Part shown: piece by piece, positions 1-7,205 of the stretch
Numbering within the stretch: position 1 is the first letter of the stretch
Layout: every line of letters starts with the position of its first letter
DNA from: JBARRS01 sp049644345
Lineage (GTDB): Bacteria > Actinomycetota > Thermoleophilia > Gaiellales > Gaiellaceae
DNA length: 15,919 nucleotides
NCBI GenBank assembly: GCA_049644345.1
Contig: JBARRS010000053.1
Span: forward strand, 1-15,919
Direction: 5' to 3'
Notes under the pieces: generated by a model
What the model saw: only the letters and a program-made list of their open reading frames with translations
What the model was told of the DNA's origin: nothing
Databases searched by the model: none
Program-made: the position numbers and the translations under genes

Positions 1-444
1 TACGCGGGCGCGTTCGCGCTGGCGACGATCATGCTCCCGCTCGTTGCCCGGGCGACGCAGGAGGTGCTGCGCCTGGTTCCGCGCAGCCTCCGCGACGGCG
101 CCCTGGCACTCGGCGTCCCCCGCTGGCGGATGATCCTCGGGATCGTCCTGCCGAGCTCGGCCGGCGGCATCGTCACCGGGACCGTGCTCGCACTCGCGCG
201 GGCAGCCGGCGAGACCGCGCCGCTTCTGTTCACATGCTCGATCTTCGCGAACACCGTGACCACCGACCCTGGGCAGTCGCTGCCGAACATACCCGTCACG
301 ATCTTCACGCTGTCCGAGTCGTCAGACCCCGCCGATCACCGTCGCGCATGGGCCGCCTCGCTCGTGCTGATCGCATTCGTGCTCGTCACGAGCGTGGTCG
401 CAAGGGCCCTGCTCGCCCGGAGCAGGCGGAAGCTCGCGCGGTGA
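1..444 (+). CDS. pstA: Phosphate ABC transporter permease PstA (5'-truncated by window edge)
   Basis: This is the C-terminal ~147 residues of an inner-membrane permease; the reading frame is open from base 1, so the start lies outside the window. PstA pairs with PstC to form the phosphate channel driven by PstB. The visible part holds the cytoplasmic EAA-type coupling loop (DGALALGVPRWRMILGIVLP, about residues 34-53 of the fragment), which docks onto the ATPase. A membrane segment and the ARAAGETAPLL stretch typical of PstA/PstC follow, then a periplasmic loop and a last membrane helix (roughly LVLIAFVLVTSVVARALL) ending in a basic tail. The TGA stop lies next to the pstB ribosome-binding site, which fits one operon. 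PstC is the only close alternative, but gene order (directly before pstB) favours PstA. The identification is secure; the full length cannot be judged. Confidence 0.93.
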   Translation, partial: YAGAFALATIMLPLVARATQEVLRLVPRSLRDGALALGVPRWRMILGIVLPSSAGGIVTGTVLALARAAGETAPLLFTCSIFANTVTTDPGQSLPNIPVTIFTLSESSDPADHRRAWAASLVLIAFVLVTSVVARALLARSRRKLAR

Positions 445-447
445 GAG

Positions 448-453
448 AGGAGG
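448..453 (+). promoter_or_regulatory. Shine-Dalgarno for pstB
   Basis: AGGAGG lies five bases before GTG at 459. It decides the pstB start over the upstream GTG at 441, which overlaps the pstA stop, and the downstream ATG at 489. Confidence 0.75.
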
Positions 454-458
454 AGCCA

Positions 459-1310
459 GTGCCCGAGACGGTTACGATCGTGCCCGTCATGAGGCCGGTC
501 GAGTTCGCCGAGCGAGAGCGGTCGACGCCCGAGACGCGAGAGACGGTCTTCGCTATCCGTGATCTCTCGGTCTCGTACGGCGATAGCGACGCGATCAAGG
601 ACGTCTCGCTCGAGATCTACGGGAACCTGATCACGGCTGTGATCGGCCCTTCGGGATGCGGCAAGACCACGTTCATCCGCTGCCTCAACCGGATGAACGA
701 CCACATCGCCGGTTTCAGGCTCGGCGGGAAGGTCCTCTACCACGAGATCGACATGTACGGCGACGACGTCGATCCAGTCGAGGTACGGCGCAGGATCGGG
801 ATGGTCTTCCAGAAGCCGAACCCGTTTCCGAAGTCGATCTACGACAACGTCGCCTGGGCGCCGCGGATCCTCGGGATGAAGAACGACCTCGACCAGCGGG
901 TCGAGAAAGCGCTGCGCGGCGCGGCGCTCTGGGACGAGGTCAAGGACCGGTTGAAGAAGAACGCCCTCGCGCTTTCGGGCGGCCAGCAGCAGCGGCTCTG
1001 CATCGCGCGGGCAATCGCGATCGAGCCCGAGGTACTCTTGCTCGACGAGCCCGCCTCGGCGCTCGACCCGATCGCGACCTCGTCGATCGAGGAGTTGATG
1101 CACGACCTGAAGCGCGACTACACCTTGGTCATCGTCACCCACAACATGCAGCAGGCCGCGCGGGTCGCCGACCGCACCGCGTTCTTCAGCCTCGAGGTGA
1201 CCGACTCGCAGCGCTCGGGCGTGCTGGTCGAGTACGACGAGACCGAGAGGCTGTTCACGAACCCCTCGGACAAGCGCACCGAGGACTACGTCACTGGGCG
1301 CTTCGGTTGA
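459..1310 (+). CDS. pstB: Phosphate ABC transporter ATP-binding protein PstB
   Basis: This cytoplasmic ATPase powers phosphate import through PstCA. With the GTG start at 459 it has 283 residues, somewhat longer than the usual ~250-260 because of a ~30-residue polar N-terminal extension before the ABC fold. All ABC motifs are present: Walker A GPSGCGKTT (63-71), Q-loop in VFQKPNPFPKS, signature LSGGQQQR (172-179), Walker B VLLLDEP (192-198) followed by the D-loop SALDP, and the H-loop His228 in THNMQQA. The stretches NRMND after Walker A and FQKPNPFP are hallmarks of PstB within the ABC family. It sits between pstA and phoU. Its stop overlaps the phoU start as TTGA, so the two are probably translationally coupled. 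In other bacteria such operons are induced by phosphate limitation; no Pho box is visible here because the operon promoter lies upstream of the window. Confidence 0.96.
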   Translation: MPETVTIVPVMRPVEFAERERSTPETRETVFAIRDLSVSYGDSDAIKDVSLEIYGNLITAVIGPSGCGKTTFIRCLNRMNDHIAGFRLGGKVLYHEIDMYGDDVDPVEVRRRIGMVFQKPNPFPKSIYDNVAWAPRILGMKNDLDQRVEKALRGAALWDEVKDRLKKNALALSGGQQQRLCIARAIAIEPEVLLLDEPASALDPIATSSIEELMHDLKRDYTLVIVTHNMQQAARVADRTAFFSLEVTDSQRSGVLVEYDETERLFTNPSDKRTEDYVTGRFG

Positions 1311-1981
1311 GGACGACTTTTCAGGAGGAGCTCGACCAGCTCGAGGCGTCGCTCCAAGAGGAGGGGGCCCTCGTACTCCGCGCTTTGCGGGGTGCCCTGA
1401 ACGCGCTCGGCCAGCGGGACGTCGAGCTCGCCGACGAGGTGATCGCGTTCGACGACGACGTCGACCGCATCTACCTCGGCGTCGAGGAGGGGATCCAGTC
1501 GCTGCTCGCGCGGCAGACTCCGGTGGCGACCGACCTGAGGCTCGTGCTCGCGATGTTGCACGTCAACCTCCACCTCGAGCGCATGGCCGACTACTGCGTC
1601 ACGATCGCAAAGCTGACGAAGCTCGTCGCCGACGCCGAGCCAGACACAGAGCTGGTCGACACCCTGGAGGAGATGGGCGAGCGCGCGGAGGAGATGATCC
1701 GCGTCGCGCTCGATTCGTTCGCGAACCGTGACCTCGCCGGCGCCGAGACGCTTCCCGATCTCGACGAGCTGATCGACCGCGCGAACCGCCGTTTCGTCGA
1801 GCGGGTCGCCGATGTCGTCGGCGACCCCGCGATGCGCGAGTGGGCCCTGCGGATGCTCGTCGTCTCGCGGACGCTCGAGCGGCTCGGCGACCACGCGGTC
1901 GACATCGGCGAGCAGACCGCCTATCTGCTGACGGCCGAGTTCCGTGAGTTCACGGACGCCTCGCACCCCGAGCGCGCGTAG
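1307..1981 (+). CDS. phoU: Phosphate signalling/transport regulator PhoU
   Basis: PhoU is a cytoplasmic all-helical protein that links the Pst transporter to Pho-regulon signalling and dampens phosphate uptake. At 224 residues it has the standard two-domain length. Each three-helix repeat carries the conserved metal-site core E-R-x-x-D: ERMAD at 91-95 and ERLGD at 191-195. The TTG start at 1307 is chosen because it gives an N-terminus beginning MRTTFQEEL, which matches the family's usual opening, and because it overlaps the pstB TGA by four bases. A GTG or ATG start further upstream would lie inside pstB. No histidine kinase or response-regulator gene is adjacent in this window, so the signalling partner must be elsewhere. 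Identification is firm; the non-ATG start is the only inference. Confidence 0.94.
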   Translation: MRTTFQEELDQLEASLQEEGALVLRALRGALNALGQRDVELADEVIAFDDDVDRIYLGVEEGIQSLLARQTPVATDLRLVLAMLHVNLHLERMADYCVTIAKLTKLVADAEPDTELVDTLEEMGERAEEMIRVALDSFANRDLAGAETLPDLDELIDRANRRFVERVADVVGDPAMREWALRMLVVSRTLERLGDHAVDIGEQTAYLLTAEFREFTDASHPERA

Positions 1982-1992
1982 CCTGCGCGTTC

Positions 1993-2009
1993 ACCAGATC
2001 GACTCTGGT
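1993..2009. repeat. Short perfect inverted repeat after phoU
   Basis: ACCAGA and TCTGGT form a 6-bp perfect inverted repeat around a 5-base spacer (TCGAC). It begins 12 bases after the phoU stop and lies in the 80-base gap before the oxidoreductase. There is no following T-run, so it is a weak candidate for an intrinsic terminator. It could also be an operator for the downstream gene. Its function is not determinable from sequence. Confidence 0.35.
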
Positions 2010-2048
2010 CCGTAGCCCACAGGCCCAGGATCGGCGGCTGAGTGCCCG

Positions 2049-2054
2049 TAGACT
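2049..2054 (+). promoter_or_regulatory. Probable leaderless -10 element (TAGACT)
   Basis: TAGACT fits the actinobacterial TANNNT -10 consensus and lies exactly 7 bases before the ATG at 2062. Transcription would therefore start at or next to the start codon. The gene has no Shine-Dalgarno, which agrees with a leaderless transcript. No clear -35 box is seen. Confidence 0.5.
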
Positions 2055-2061
2055 CCGCCGA

Positions 2062-3384
2062 ATGGCGGGGCCGGTGGTCGTCCTGGGCGGCGGCTCGACG
2101 GGCGAGGCGTTCGTGGCTGCTTTGCGACGCTTCGACACCGAGGTGCCGATCACCCTCGTCGAGCGCGAGCTCGTCGGGGGCGAGTGCACGTACTGGGCCT
2201 GCATGCCCTCGAAGACGCTGCTGCGCTCCCCGGAGGTGGTCGCTTCGGCGCGCCGGGCACCTGGGGCGGCCGAGGCCGTGACCGGCGAGGTCGACCGCGA
2301 GCGCGTCTTCTGGTGGCGCGATCAGGTGGTCGAGGAACGCGATGACAGCGGGCACGAGGAGTGGCTCTCCGAGCGGGACGTCGAGCTCGTCCGAGGCACC
2401 GGCCGCGTCGTGTCGCCCGGAAACGTGGAGGTCGATGGCCGCTCGCTGGAGTACGAGAAGCTCGTGATCGCGACTGGATCCGATCCGGCGATCCCGCCGG
2501 TGGCCGGTCTCGACGGCGTCGACTACTGGACGAGCCGCGACGGGACCGGTGGGCGTGACGTGCCGGAGAGCCTGCTCGTGATGGGCGGCGGGCCGGTCGG
2601 CTGCGAGTTGACGCAGTTCTTTCGGCGCATGGGGTCGCGAGTCGTTCTCCTCAACCGCGGTGACCGACTGCTCGAGCGTGACGACCCCGAGGCGGGCGCG
2701 CTGCTTGCGCAGCAGTTCGAAGCGGAGGGCGTCGAGCTGCGTCTCGGCGTGGAGATCGAGCGCGCCGAGGCTGGTGTCCGGCTGCACCTCGCCGGGGGCG
2801 AGACCGTCGAGGGCGAGCGCCTGCTCGTCGCGACCGGGCGACGCGCGTCGGTCGAGGGCTTCGGCTTCGAACAGCTCGGGCTCGAGCTCTCCCGCCGCGG
2901 GATCGAGGTCGACGAGCGGCTGCGCGCCGCAGACGACGTCTGGGCGATCGGCGACGTGACCGGCGTCGCGATGTTCACGCACGTAGGCAAGTACCAGGCG
3001 CGGGTCGCCGCCGCGGACGTTGCCGGGCGGGCGGCGCGCGCGGACTATCGCGCCATCCCGGCCACGACGTTCACAGATCCGCAGATCGCGTCCGTCGGGT
3101 GCACGCAGGAAGACGGGCTCGTCGTCGGGCGCTGGACCCTGCCGGCGCGCGCCTCGACCTACGAGAGGCCGAAGCGGCCCGGGTTCCTCAAGCTCTTTGC
3201 GGACGCTGAGCGTGGGGTGCTCGTCGGCGCCGTCGCTGTCGGCCCCGAGGCCGGCGAGTGGCTCCAGCAGCTGACGCTCGCGATCCGGGCCGAGGTGCCG
3301 GTCGACGTCCTGCGCGACACGATCCAGCCCTACCCGACCTTCTCCGAGGCCGTCTTCTTCGCCGCGCGAGACCTGCCCGTTTAG
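2062..3384 (+). CDS. FAD/NAD(P)-dependent pyridine nucleotide-disulfide oxidoreductase
   Basis: A 440-residue class I flavin disulfide reductase of the dihydrolipoamide dehydrogenase/mercuric reductase family, presumably cytoplasmic. The FAD Rossmann motif is at the N-terminus (VVVLGGGSTG, 5-14). The redox-active pair is Cys42 and Cys47 in CTYWACMPSK. ATGS lies at 137-140, the NAD(P)-binding GGGPVG at 175-180, ATGR at 257-260 and the second FAD contact AIGDV at 295-299. The C-terminal dimerisation domain is complete. The last motif reads IQPYPTFSE (421-429), so the catalytic His of the usual HPTxxE is Tyr424 while the Glu is kept. The sequence between the cysteines also differs from the common CxNxGC form, so lipoamide dehydrogenase activity should not be assumed. 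No 2-oxoacid dehydrogenase or mer gene is nearby. Start choice: ATG at 2062 with a leaderless -10. The true substrate is unknown. Confidence 0.88.
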   Translation: MAGPVVVLGGGSTGEAFVAALRRFDTEVPITLVERELVGGECTYWACMPSKTLLRSPEVVASARRAPGAAEAVTGEVDRERVFWWRDQVVEERDDSGHEEWLSERDVELVRGTGRVVSPGNVEVDGRSLEYEKLVIATGSDPAIPPVAGLDGVDYWTSRDGTGGRDVPESLLVMGGGPVGCELTQFFRRMGSRVVLLNRGDRLLERDDPEAGALLAQQFEAEGVELRLGVEIERAEAGVRLHLAGGETVEGERLLVATGRRASVEGFGFEQLGLELSRRGIEVDERLRAADDVWAIGDVTGVAMFTHVGKYQARVAAADVAGRAARADYRAIPATTFTDPQIASVGCTQEDGLVVGRWTLPARASTYERPKRPGFLKLFADAERGVLVGAVAVGPEAGEWLQQLTLAIRAEVPVDVLRDTIQPYPTFSEAVFFAARDLPV

Positions 3385-3387
3385 GCT
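3382..3387 (+). promoter_or_regulatory. Possible -10 element (TAGGCT) for the glycolipid operon
   Basis: TAGGCT matches TANNNT and overlaps the stop codon of the oxidoreductase gene. It lies 9 bases before the ATG at 3397, which would give a leaderless or nearly leaderless transcript. No good Shine-Dalgarno is seen in the 12-base gap. The site could alternatively be chance, with the gene read through from upstream. Confidence 0.35.
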
Positions 3388-3396
3388 GGATCAGCG

Positions 3397-4473
3397 ATGC
3401 GGGTCGCGCTGGTTTGTCCCTACTCGTGGAGTGTGCCGGGGGGCGTGCAGGCGCATGTGGCCGGGCTTGCAGCGGGCCTGCGTGCCCTGGGTCACGAGGT
3501 TGACGTGCTGGCCCCTGCTGACGCACCCGCGGACGCTGCGGGCGTGGCCGCGCTCGGCCGAACGGTCGGGATTCCGGACAACGGCTCGGTACAGCGCGTC
3601 GCGCTTTCCCCGGCAGCGGTCGCGCGAACAGCGGCGCTGGTGCGGCAGCGTGGGTACGACCTGGTGCACCTGCACGAGCCGCTGATCCCGGCGGCTTGCC
3701 TGACGGCGTTGCTTGCGGCCCGGGTGCCTGTGGTCGGGACGTTCCACATGGTCGGCTCGAGCCGGCGCTGGTACCGGGTGTTCGGGCCGCTCGTGCGTCG
3801 CTGGGTCACACGCTTGAGCCAGCGGATCGCGGTCTCCCATGCGGCCGCCCGCTACGTGGCGGCCTCGCTGCCAGGCCTCTACCACGTGATCCCGAACGGC
3901 ATCGACGTCGAGGCGTTCGCGCGGCTCGGCGCTCGGCGCGAGGGCTCGCGGATCCTGTTCGTCGGCCGGCCGGAGCCGCGCAAGGGGCTGCCCGTGCTGC
4001 TGGAGGCGTTCAGCCGGCTCTCGGGAGAGCCGACGCTCGACCTCGTCGGCATCTCCACGGCCGAGCTCGGGGCACTGCCGCCGCGCGTTCGCGCGTACGG
4101 CCGTGTGCCGGCCGAGGAGCGCGACCGGCTGCTCGGCGAGGCGGACGTCCTCTGCGTGCCCTCGCTCGCAGCCGAGAGCTTCGGTGTCGTCCTCGTGGAG
4201 GGAATGGCGGCCGGCCTGCCGGTCGTCGCCTCGGCCCTCGACGGCTACCGCGAGGCGCTGCCGGAGGATTGCGGTCGCCTCGTGCCGCCCGGCGACGCCG
4301 TGACGCTCGCAGCTGCGCTGGGAGAGTTGTTGGCCGACGAAGACGTTCGCCGGCGGCTGGGCGACGCCGGTCGGCAGGAGGCGCAGCGGTACGACTGGCC
4401 CCGGGTGGTCGAAAGGGTTCTCGAGGTCTACGGCCACGCCGTCCGCTGCCACGCGCAGGCGGTGGAGGCGTGA
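3397..4473 (+). CDS. GT4 glycosyltransferase, PimA-like (phosphatidylinositol alpha-mannosyltransferase type)
   Basis: A 358-residue GT-B retaining glycosyltransferase of family GT4, likely a peripheral enzyme at the cytoplasmic membrane face. The opening VCPYSWSVPGGVQAHV (6-21) is very close in style to mycobacterial PimA, including the glycine loop that contacts the nucleotide sugar. GTFHM places His117 where PimA has its catalytic-site His. In the C-terminal half, VGRPEPRKG (189-197) supplies Arg191 and Lys196, the usual diphosphate-binding pair. Glu260 and Glu268 in ESFGVVLVE form the EX7E motif of retaining GT4 enzymes. The end (RYDWPRVVERVLEVY) also matches PimA. PimA transfers mannose from GDP-mannose to phosphatidylinositol. 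Here that donor and acceptor are inference, since related GT4 enzymes make other glycolipids. The stop overlaps the acyltransferase start as GTGA, which supports a joint pathway. Confidence 0.82.
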   Translation: MRVALVCPYSWSVPGGVQAHVAGLAAGLRALGHEVDVLAPADAPADAAGVAALGRTVGIPDNGSVQRVALSPAAVARTAALVRQRGYDLVHLHEPLIPAACLTALLAARVPVVGTFHMVGSSRRWYRVFGPLVRRWVTRLSQRIAVSHAAARYVAASLPGLYHVIPNGIDVEAFARLGARREGSRILFVGRPEPRKGLPVLLEAFSRLSGEPTLDLVGISTAELGALPPRVRAYGRVPAEERDRLLGEADVLCVPSLAAESFGVVLVEGMAAGLPVVASALDGYREALPEDCGRLVPPGDAVTLAAALGELLADEDVRRRLGDAGRQEAQRYDWPRVVERVLEVYGHAVRCHAQAVEA

Positions 4474-5630
4474 GGGACGACTCGCGTCGCTCGACGCTGT
4501 ACGACGCGGTCGGGCTCGGAATGCTCGCCTACTCGCGGGCCGTCTTCGACGTGCGCCTGCTCGGCTTGGACGATTTTCGGGTCGAGCCGGGCACTCTGCT
4601 CGTCTCGATGCACCGCTCTAACCACGACGTGCCGGTGATCTGCGGCGCCATCTACCCCGGGGGTGGCATGTGGCATCGGCGCCAGACGCGGCCGTGGTTC
4701 GCCGTCCGCGACGATCTCTTCTTGCCCGGGTTCTTCGCCGGTCAACCGGCGCGACTGCCTCCCCGAGCGCGAAGGCTGCTGTACCCGGTTTCGATCGACC
4801 GCCTGATGAGCCGGGTCCAGTGCCTGCCGATTCGGAGCCCGGAGCGAATGCGGCTGATCGAGCTCCTTCGCTCGGCACCCGAGGCCGAGCTGGCACGCAT
4901 CCTTCCCGCCGACCGGCTCGGGGCGCTGGGGGCGCGCGCGCGGGAGCTCGGCCTACCGGAGCCGCGGCTCGCCCGCGACGCGCTTCGCGGTGAGTACGCC
5001 GACCTCGCCTGGACGATCGAGGACAGGCGTTCGTTCGGCGCTCCCGAGCTCGAGCCCGCCTGGCACGAGCGCCGCCGGGCCGCGATCCGGGACTTCCGAG
5101 CGCTCGCGGGCGTCCTTTCCCGCGGCGACAGCCTGCTGCTGTTTCCGGAAGGGACGCCGTCGCGCGACGGCGAGATCGGGCCGCTTCGTCCGGGGGTGGG
5201 AGCTCTCGTGCGCCGCGGCTCCCCGCGAGTGCTCCGGCCGTTCGCCCTCGCCTACGACCCGCTGACCGACCGACGGCCGCGCGTCTACCTCGCGGCCGGC
5301 CCGCCTTTGCCGCCGCCGCTCGAACGGATCGACGAGGCCGTGCTCGATCTCCTCCGCCGCACCATGCCGCTCACGCCCGGGCAGCTCGTCGCCAGCCGGC
5401 CCGGCGCCCAGCTTGCGGAGCTCGAGCGTGTCGCCGCGACCGAGGTCGAGGCGGCGCTGGCCGAGGGCCGGCCGTTCGAGCCGGGACTCGCCGAGCCGGC
5501 CGAGCGCCGGCGGCTGCTGGAGGGCGCGAGGGCCGCCCCTCGTGATCCCGCCGTGCTTGCCCGCCTCGCGCGTGAGTACGCGAGTGCGCGTATGCATGAA
5601 ATGGAGCGGGAGACGGCCGAGGCGCTGTGA
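4470..5630 (+). CDS. PlsC-type 1-acyl-glycerolipid/glycolipid acyltransferase with long insert
   Basis: A 386-residue acyltransferase of the PlsC/LPLAT superfamily, which transfers acyl chains from acyl-CoA or acyl-ACP to a lipid hydroxyl at the membrane. The catalytic HX4D is HRSNHD (48-53) and the glycerol-phosphate-binding motif is FPEGT (225-229), followed by a conserved-looking GPLRPGVGAL. In ordinary PlsC proteins these motifs are roughly 70 residues apart; here they are about 172 apart, so a ~100-residue, Arg/Glu-rich insert (about 110-200) separates them. A Glu-rich helical tail follows the catalytic domain. The GTG start at 4470 overlaps the preceding stop (GTGA). GGAGG at 4464-4468 is too close to serve it well, so coupled re-initiation is likely. 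It might acylate the product of the PimA-like enzyme, as PatA does for PIMs, but PatA is an LpxL-family protein, so this would be analogous rather than homologous. Confidence 0.78.
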   Translation: MRDDSRRSTLYDAVGLGMLAYSRAVFDVRLLGLDDFRVEPGTLLVSMHRSNHDVPVICGAIYPGGGMWHRRQTRPWFAVRDDLFLPGFFAGQPARLPPRARRLLYPVSIDRLMSRVQCLPIRSPERMRLIELLRSAPEAELARILPADRLGALGARARELGLPEPRLARDALRGEYADLAWTIEDRRSFGAPELEPAWHERRRAAIRDFRALAGVLSRGDSLLLFPEGTPSRDGEIGPLRPGVGALVRRGSPRVLRPFALAYDPLTDRRPRVYLAAGPPLPPPLERIDEAVLDLLRRTMPLTPGQLVASRPGAQLAELERVAATEVEAALAEGRPFEPGLAEPAERRRLLEGARAAPRDPAVLARLAREYASARMHEMERETAEAL

Positions 5631-6319
5631 GACGCCACCGCTTCTCAGGCCGGCGCGAGGTCGCGATCGGCCTCGGCACCTACGCCGTCTACCTGCTCGT
5701 ACGCCGGTTCGTGTACACCGACGGCGGCCGCCGCCGCGCGCAGCGGAACGGCGAGCGCCTGATCCAGCTCGAGCGCCGGCTCCGGCTCGAGATCGAGCCG
5801 CAGCTCCAGAGGCGGTTCCTGCCTCGTCGCCGCACCGTGGCCGTGCTGAACACCCTCTACGTGACGCTCAACGTCGTGCTGACCGTCGGGACCCTGATGG
5901 AGCTCTACCGCCGGCGCCATTCCGAGTTCCACCGGTTGCGCCGGGCGGCCGCGTTCGGCGTCCTCGCGTGCCAGCCGATCTCCGCCGCCTTCCCGACCGC
6001 GCCTCCGCGGAGCCACGACCATTTCGTCGACACGATCCGGGAGCTGAGCGGCCTGAATCTCGACGAGGGCTTCGTGGCACAGCTCTTCAACCCGATCGCG
6101 GCCTTCCCGAGCATCCACATCGTCTTCGCGGTCGTGACAGCGGCGGGCCTCGCCGAGCTTGCGCCGAGCCCTGCAGCCCGCGCGCTCGCGCGCGGCTATC
6201 CGTTCGCAGTTGCCTGGATGGTCTTCGTCACCGCCAACCACTACGTCCTCGACGCCGTCGGCGGCGGCGCGGTGGCCTTGGCGGGCCTCCGGCTGTCGCG
6301 GCGGGTCGAAAACGGCTGA
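5627..6319 (+). CDS. PAP2-superfamily membrane phosphatase/phosphotransferase, Aur1-like
   Basis: A 230-residue membrane protein of the PAP2 superfamily, closest in motif style to the PAP2_3 branch that includes yeast inositol phosphorylceramide synthase Aur1. The catalytic signatures are FPSIH (160-164) and NHYVLD (204-209); His205 with Asp209 would be the nucleophile/relay pair and His164 the general acid. Membrane segments lie around residues 75-95, 105-125, 163-182 and 190-225, with a very basic N-terminal region. Such enzymes remove phosphate from lipid phosphates or move phospho-headgroups between lipids, usually with the active site at the outer face. The GTG start at 5627 overlaps the acyltransferase stop as GTGA, so it is the third gene of the glycolipid operon. 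The last 79 bases overlap the convergent hpnA-like gene. The substrate is not known. Confidence 0.78.
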   Translation: MRRHRFSGRREVAIGLGTYAVYLLVRRFVYTDGGRRRAQRNGERLIQLERRLRLEIEPQLQRRFLPRRRTVAVLNTLYVTLNVVLTVGTLMELYRRRHSEFHRLRRAAAFGVLACQPISAAFPTAPPRSHDHFVDTIRELSGLNLDEGFVAQLFNPIAAFPSIHIVFAVVTAAGLAELAPSPAARALARGYPFAVAWMVFVTANHYVLDAVGGGAVALAGLRLSRRVENG

Positions 6320-7197
6320 GGCGCGAGCTCTGCGACGGCGCGGGCCAGCGCCGGCTCGACCGGTCCGGGCGCGTAGCCCAGCTCTCGCTCGGCCTTGGCG
6401 GAGGAGAAGAACATCGGCAGCCGGGCGAGCCGAACCTCGTTCTGGTTGGCGAGTCCAACGGTCGCGGCCGCCAGCGCGAGCCCGTACGGGACGCGAATGC
6501 GAGGCCGCGACTGGCCGGCGAGCGCCGCGACGACGGCGAAGAGCTCCCCCAGCCAGAGGTTCACGCCCCCGAGCAGGTAGCGCTCGCCCGCGCACCCATG
6601 TTCGAGCGCGAGGGCGTGCCCCTCGCCGACGTCCCGGACGTCGACGACGTTCAGGCCGGTTGTGGGGATGTAGCCACGGATCCATCCGCCGGCGACGCCC
6701 GCGATCATCCGGCCCGTCGGCGTTGGCCGCAGATCGCCCTCGCCCACCGGCACCGTCGGGTTGACCACCAGGGCGTCGAGCTCCGATCGAGCCGCCTCGA
6801 GCACGAGGCGCTCCGCTTCGACCTTCGATCGCTTGTAAGGGACCGAGAGCTCCCGGAGCGGCGGGATGTCCTCCTCCGTCGCCGGTCGCCCCCGTACCGG
6901 CCCGCACGTCCCGGCTGTGCTGGTGTACACGAGCCTCCCTACGCCGGAGCGCGCACACGCCTCGAGCACGTTGCGGGTGCCTTCGACGTTGACCTGGTGG
7001 ATCCGCGCCGGCTCGTCGTCGTAGGAGTAGCGCGCTGCAGCGTGGACGACGGCGTCGCAGCCCGCGAACGCGTCTTCGAGTTCGGCCCGGTCGAGCAGCT
7101 CGGCTCTCTCGTCCGGGATCTCGGCGCCCCGCTCACGGAGGGCGGTGACGATGTGCGTGCCCACGAACCCCGAGGCGCCCGTGACGAAGATGCGCAT
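6241..7197 (-). CDS. hpnA: HpnA-like NAD-dependent epimerase/dehydratase (extended SDR)
   Basis: A 318-residue extended short-chain dehydrogenase/reductase, cytoplasmic. The cofactor loop is TGASGFVG (6-13) and the catalytic YxxxK is Tyr121/Lys125 in YKRSK, with a Ser/Thr-rich strand (YTSTAGT, 91-97) supplying the third residue. NPTVPVGEGDLRPTPTG (146-162) and GLNVVDVRDVGEGHALALE (181-199), followed by GERYLLGG, are characteristic of the hopanoid-associated sugar epimerase HpnA family. No squalene-hopene cyclase or other hpn gene is in the window, so a hopanoid role is only a family-based suggestion; a sugar-nucleotide or steroid/flavonol-type reductase is possible. The final ~25 residues are Arg/Ala/Pro-rich, do not resemble the family, and lie antisense to the 3' end of the PAP2 gene. 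That suggests the stop codon was lost and the frame ran into the neighbour. Confidence 0.75.
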   Translation of the reverse strand: MRIFVTGASGFVGTHIVTALRERGAEIPDERAELLDRAELEDAFAGCDAVVHAAARYSYDDEPARIHQVNVEGTRNVLEACARSGVGRLVYTSTAGTCGPVRGRPATEEDIPPLRELSVPYKRSKVEAERLVLEAARSELDALVVNPTVPVGEGDLRPTPTGRMIAGVAGGWIRGYIPTTGLNVVDVRDVGEGHALALEHGCAGERYLLGGVNLWLGELFAVVAALAGQSRPRIRVPYGLALAAATVGLANQNEVRLARLPMFFSSAKAERELGYAPGPVEPALARAVAELAPQPFSTRRDSRRPAKATAPPPTASRT

Positions 7198-7205
7198 CGG
7201 GCGAG

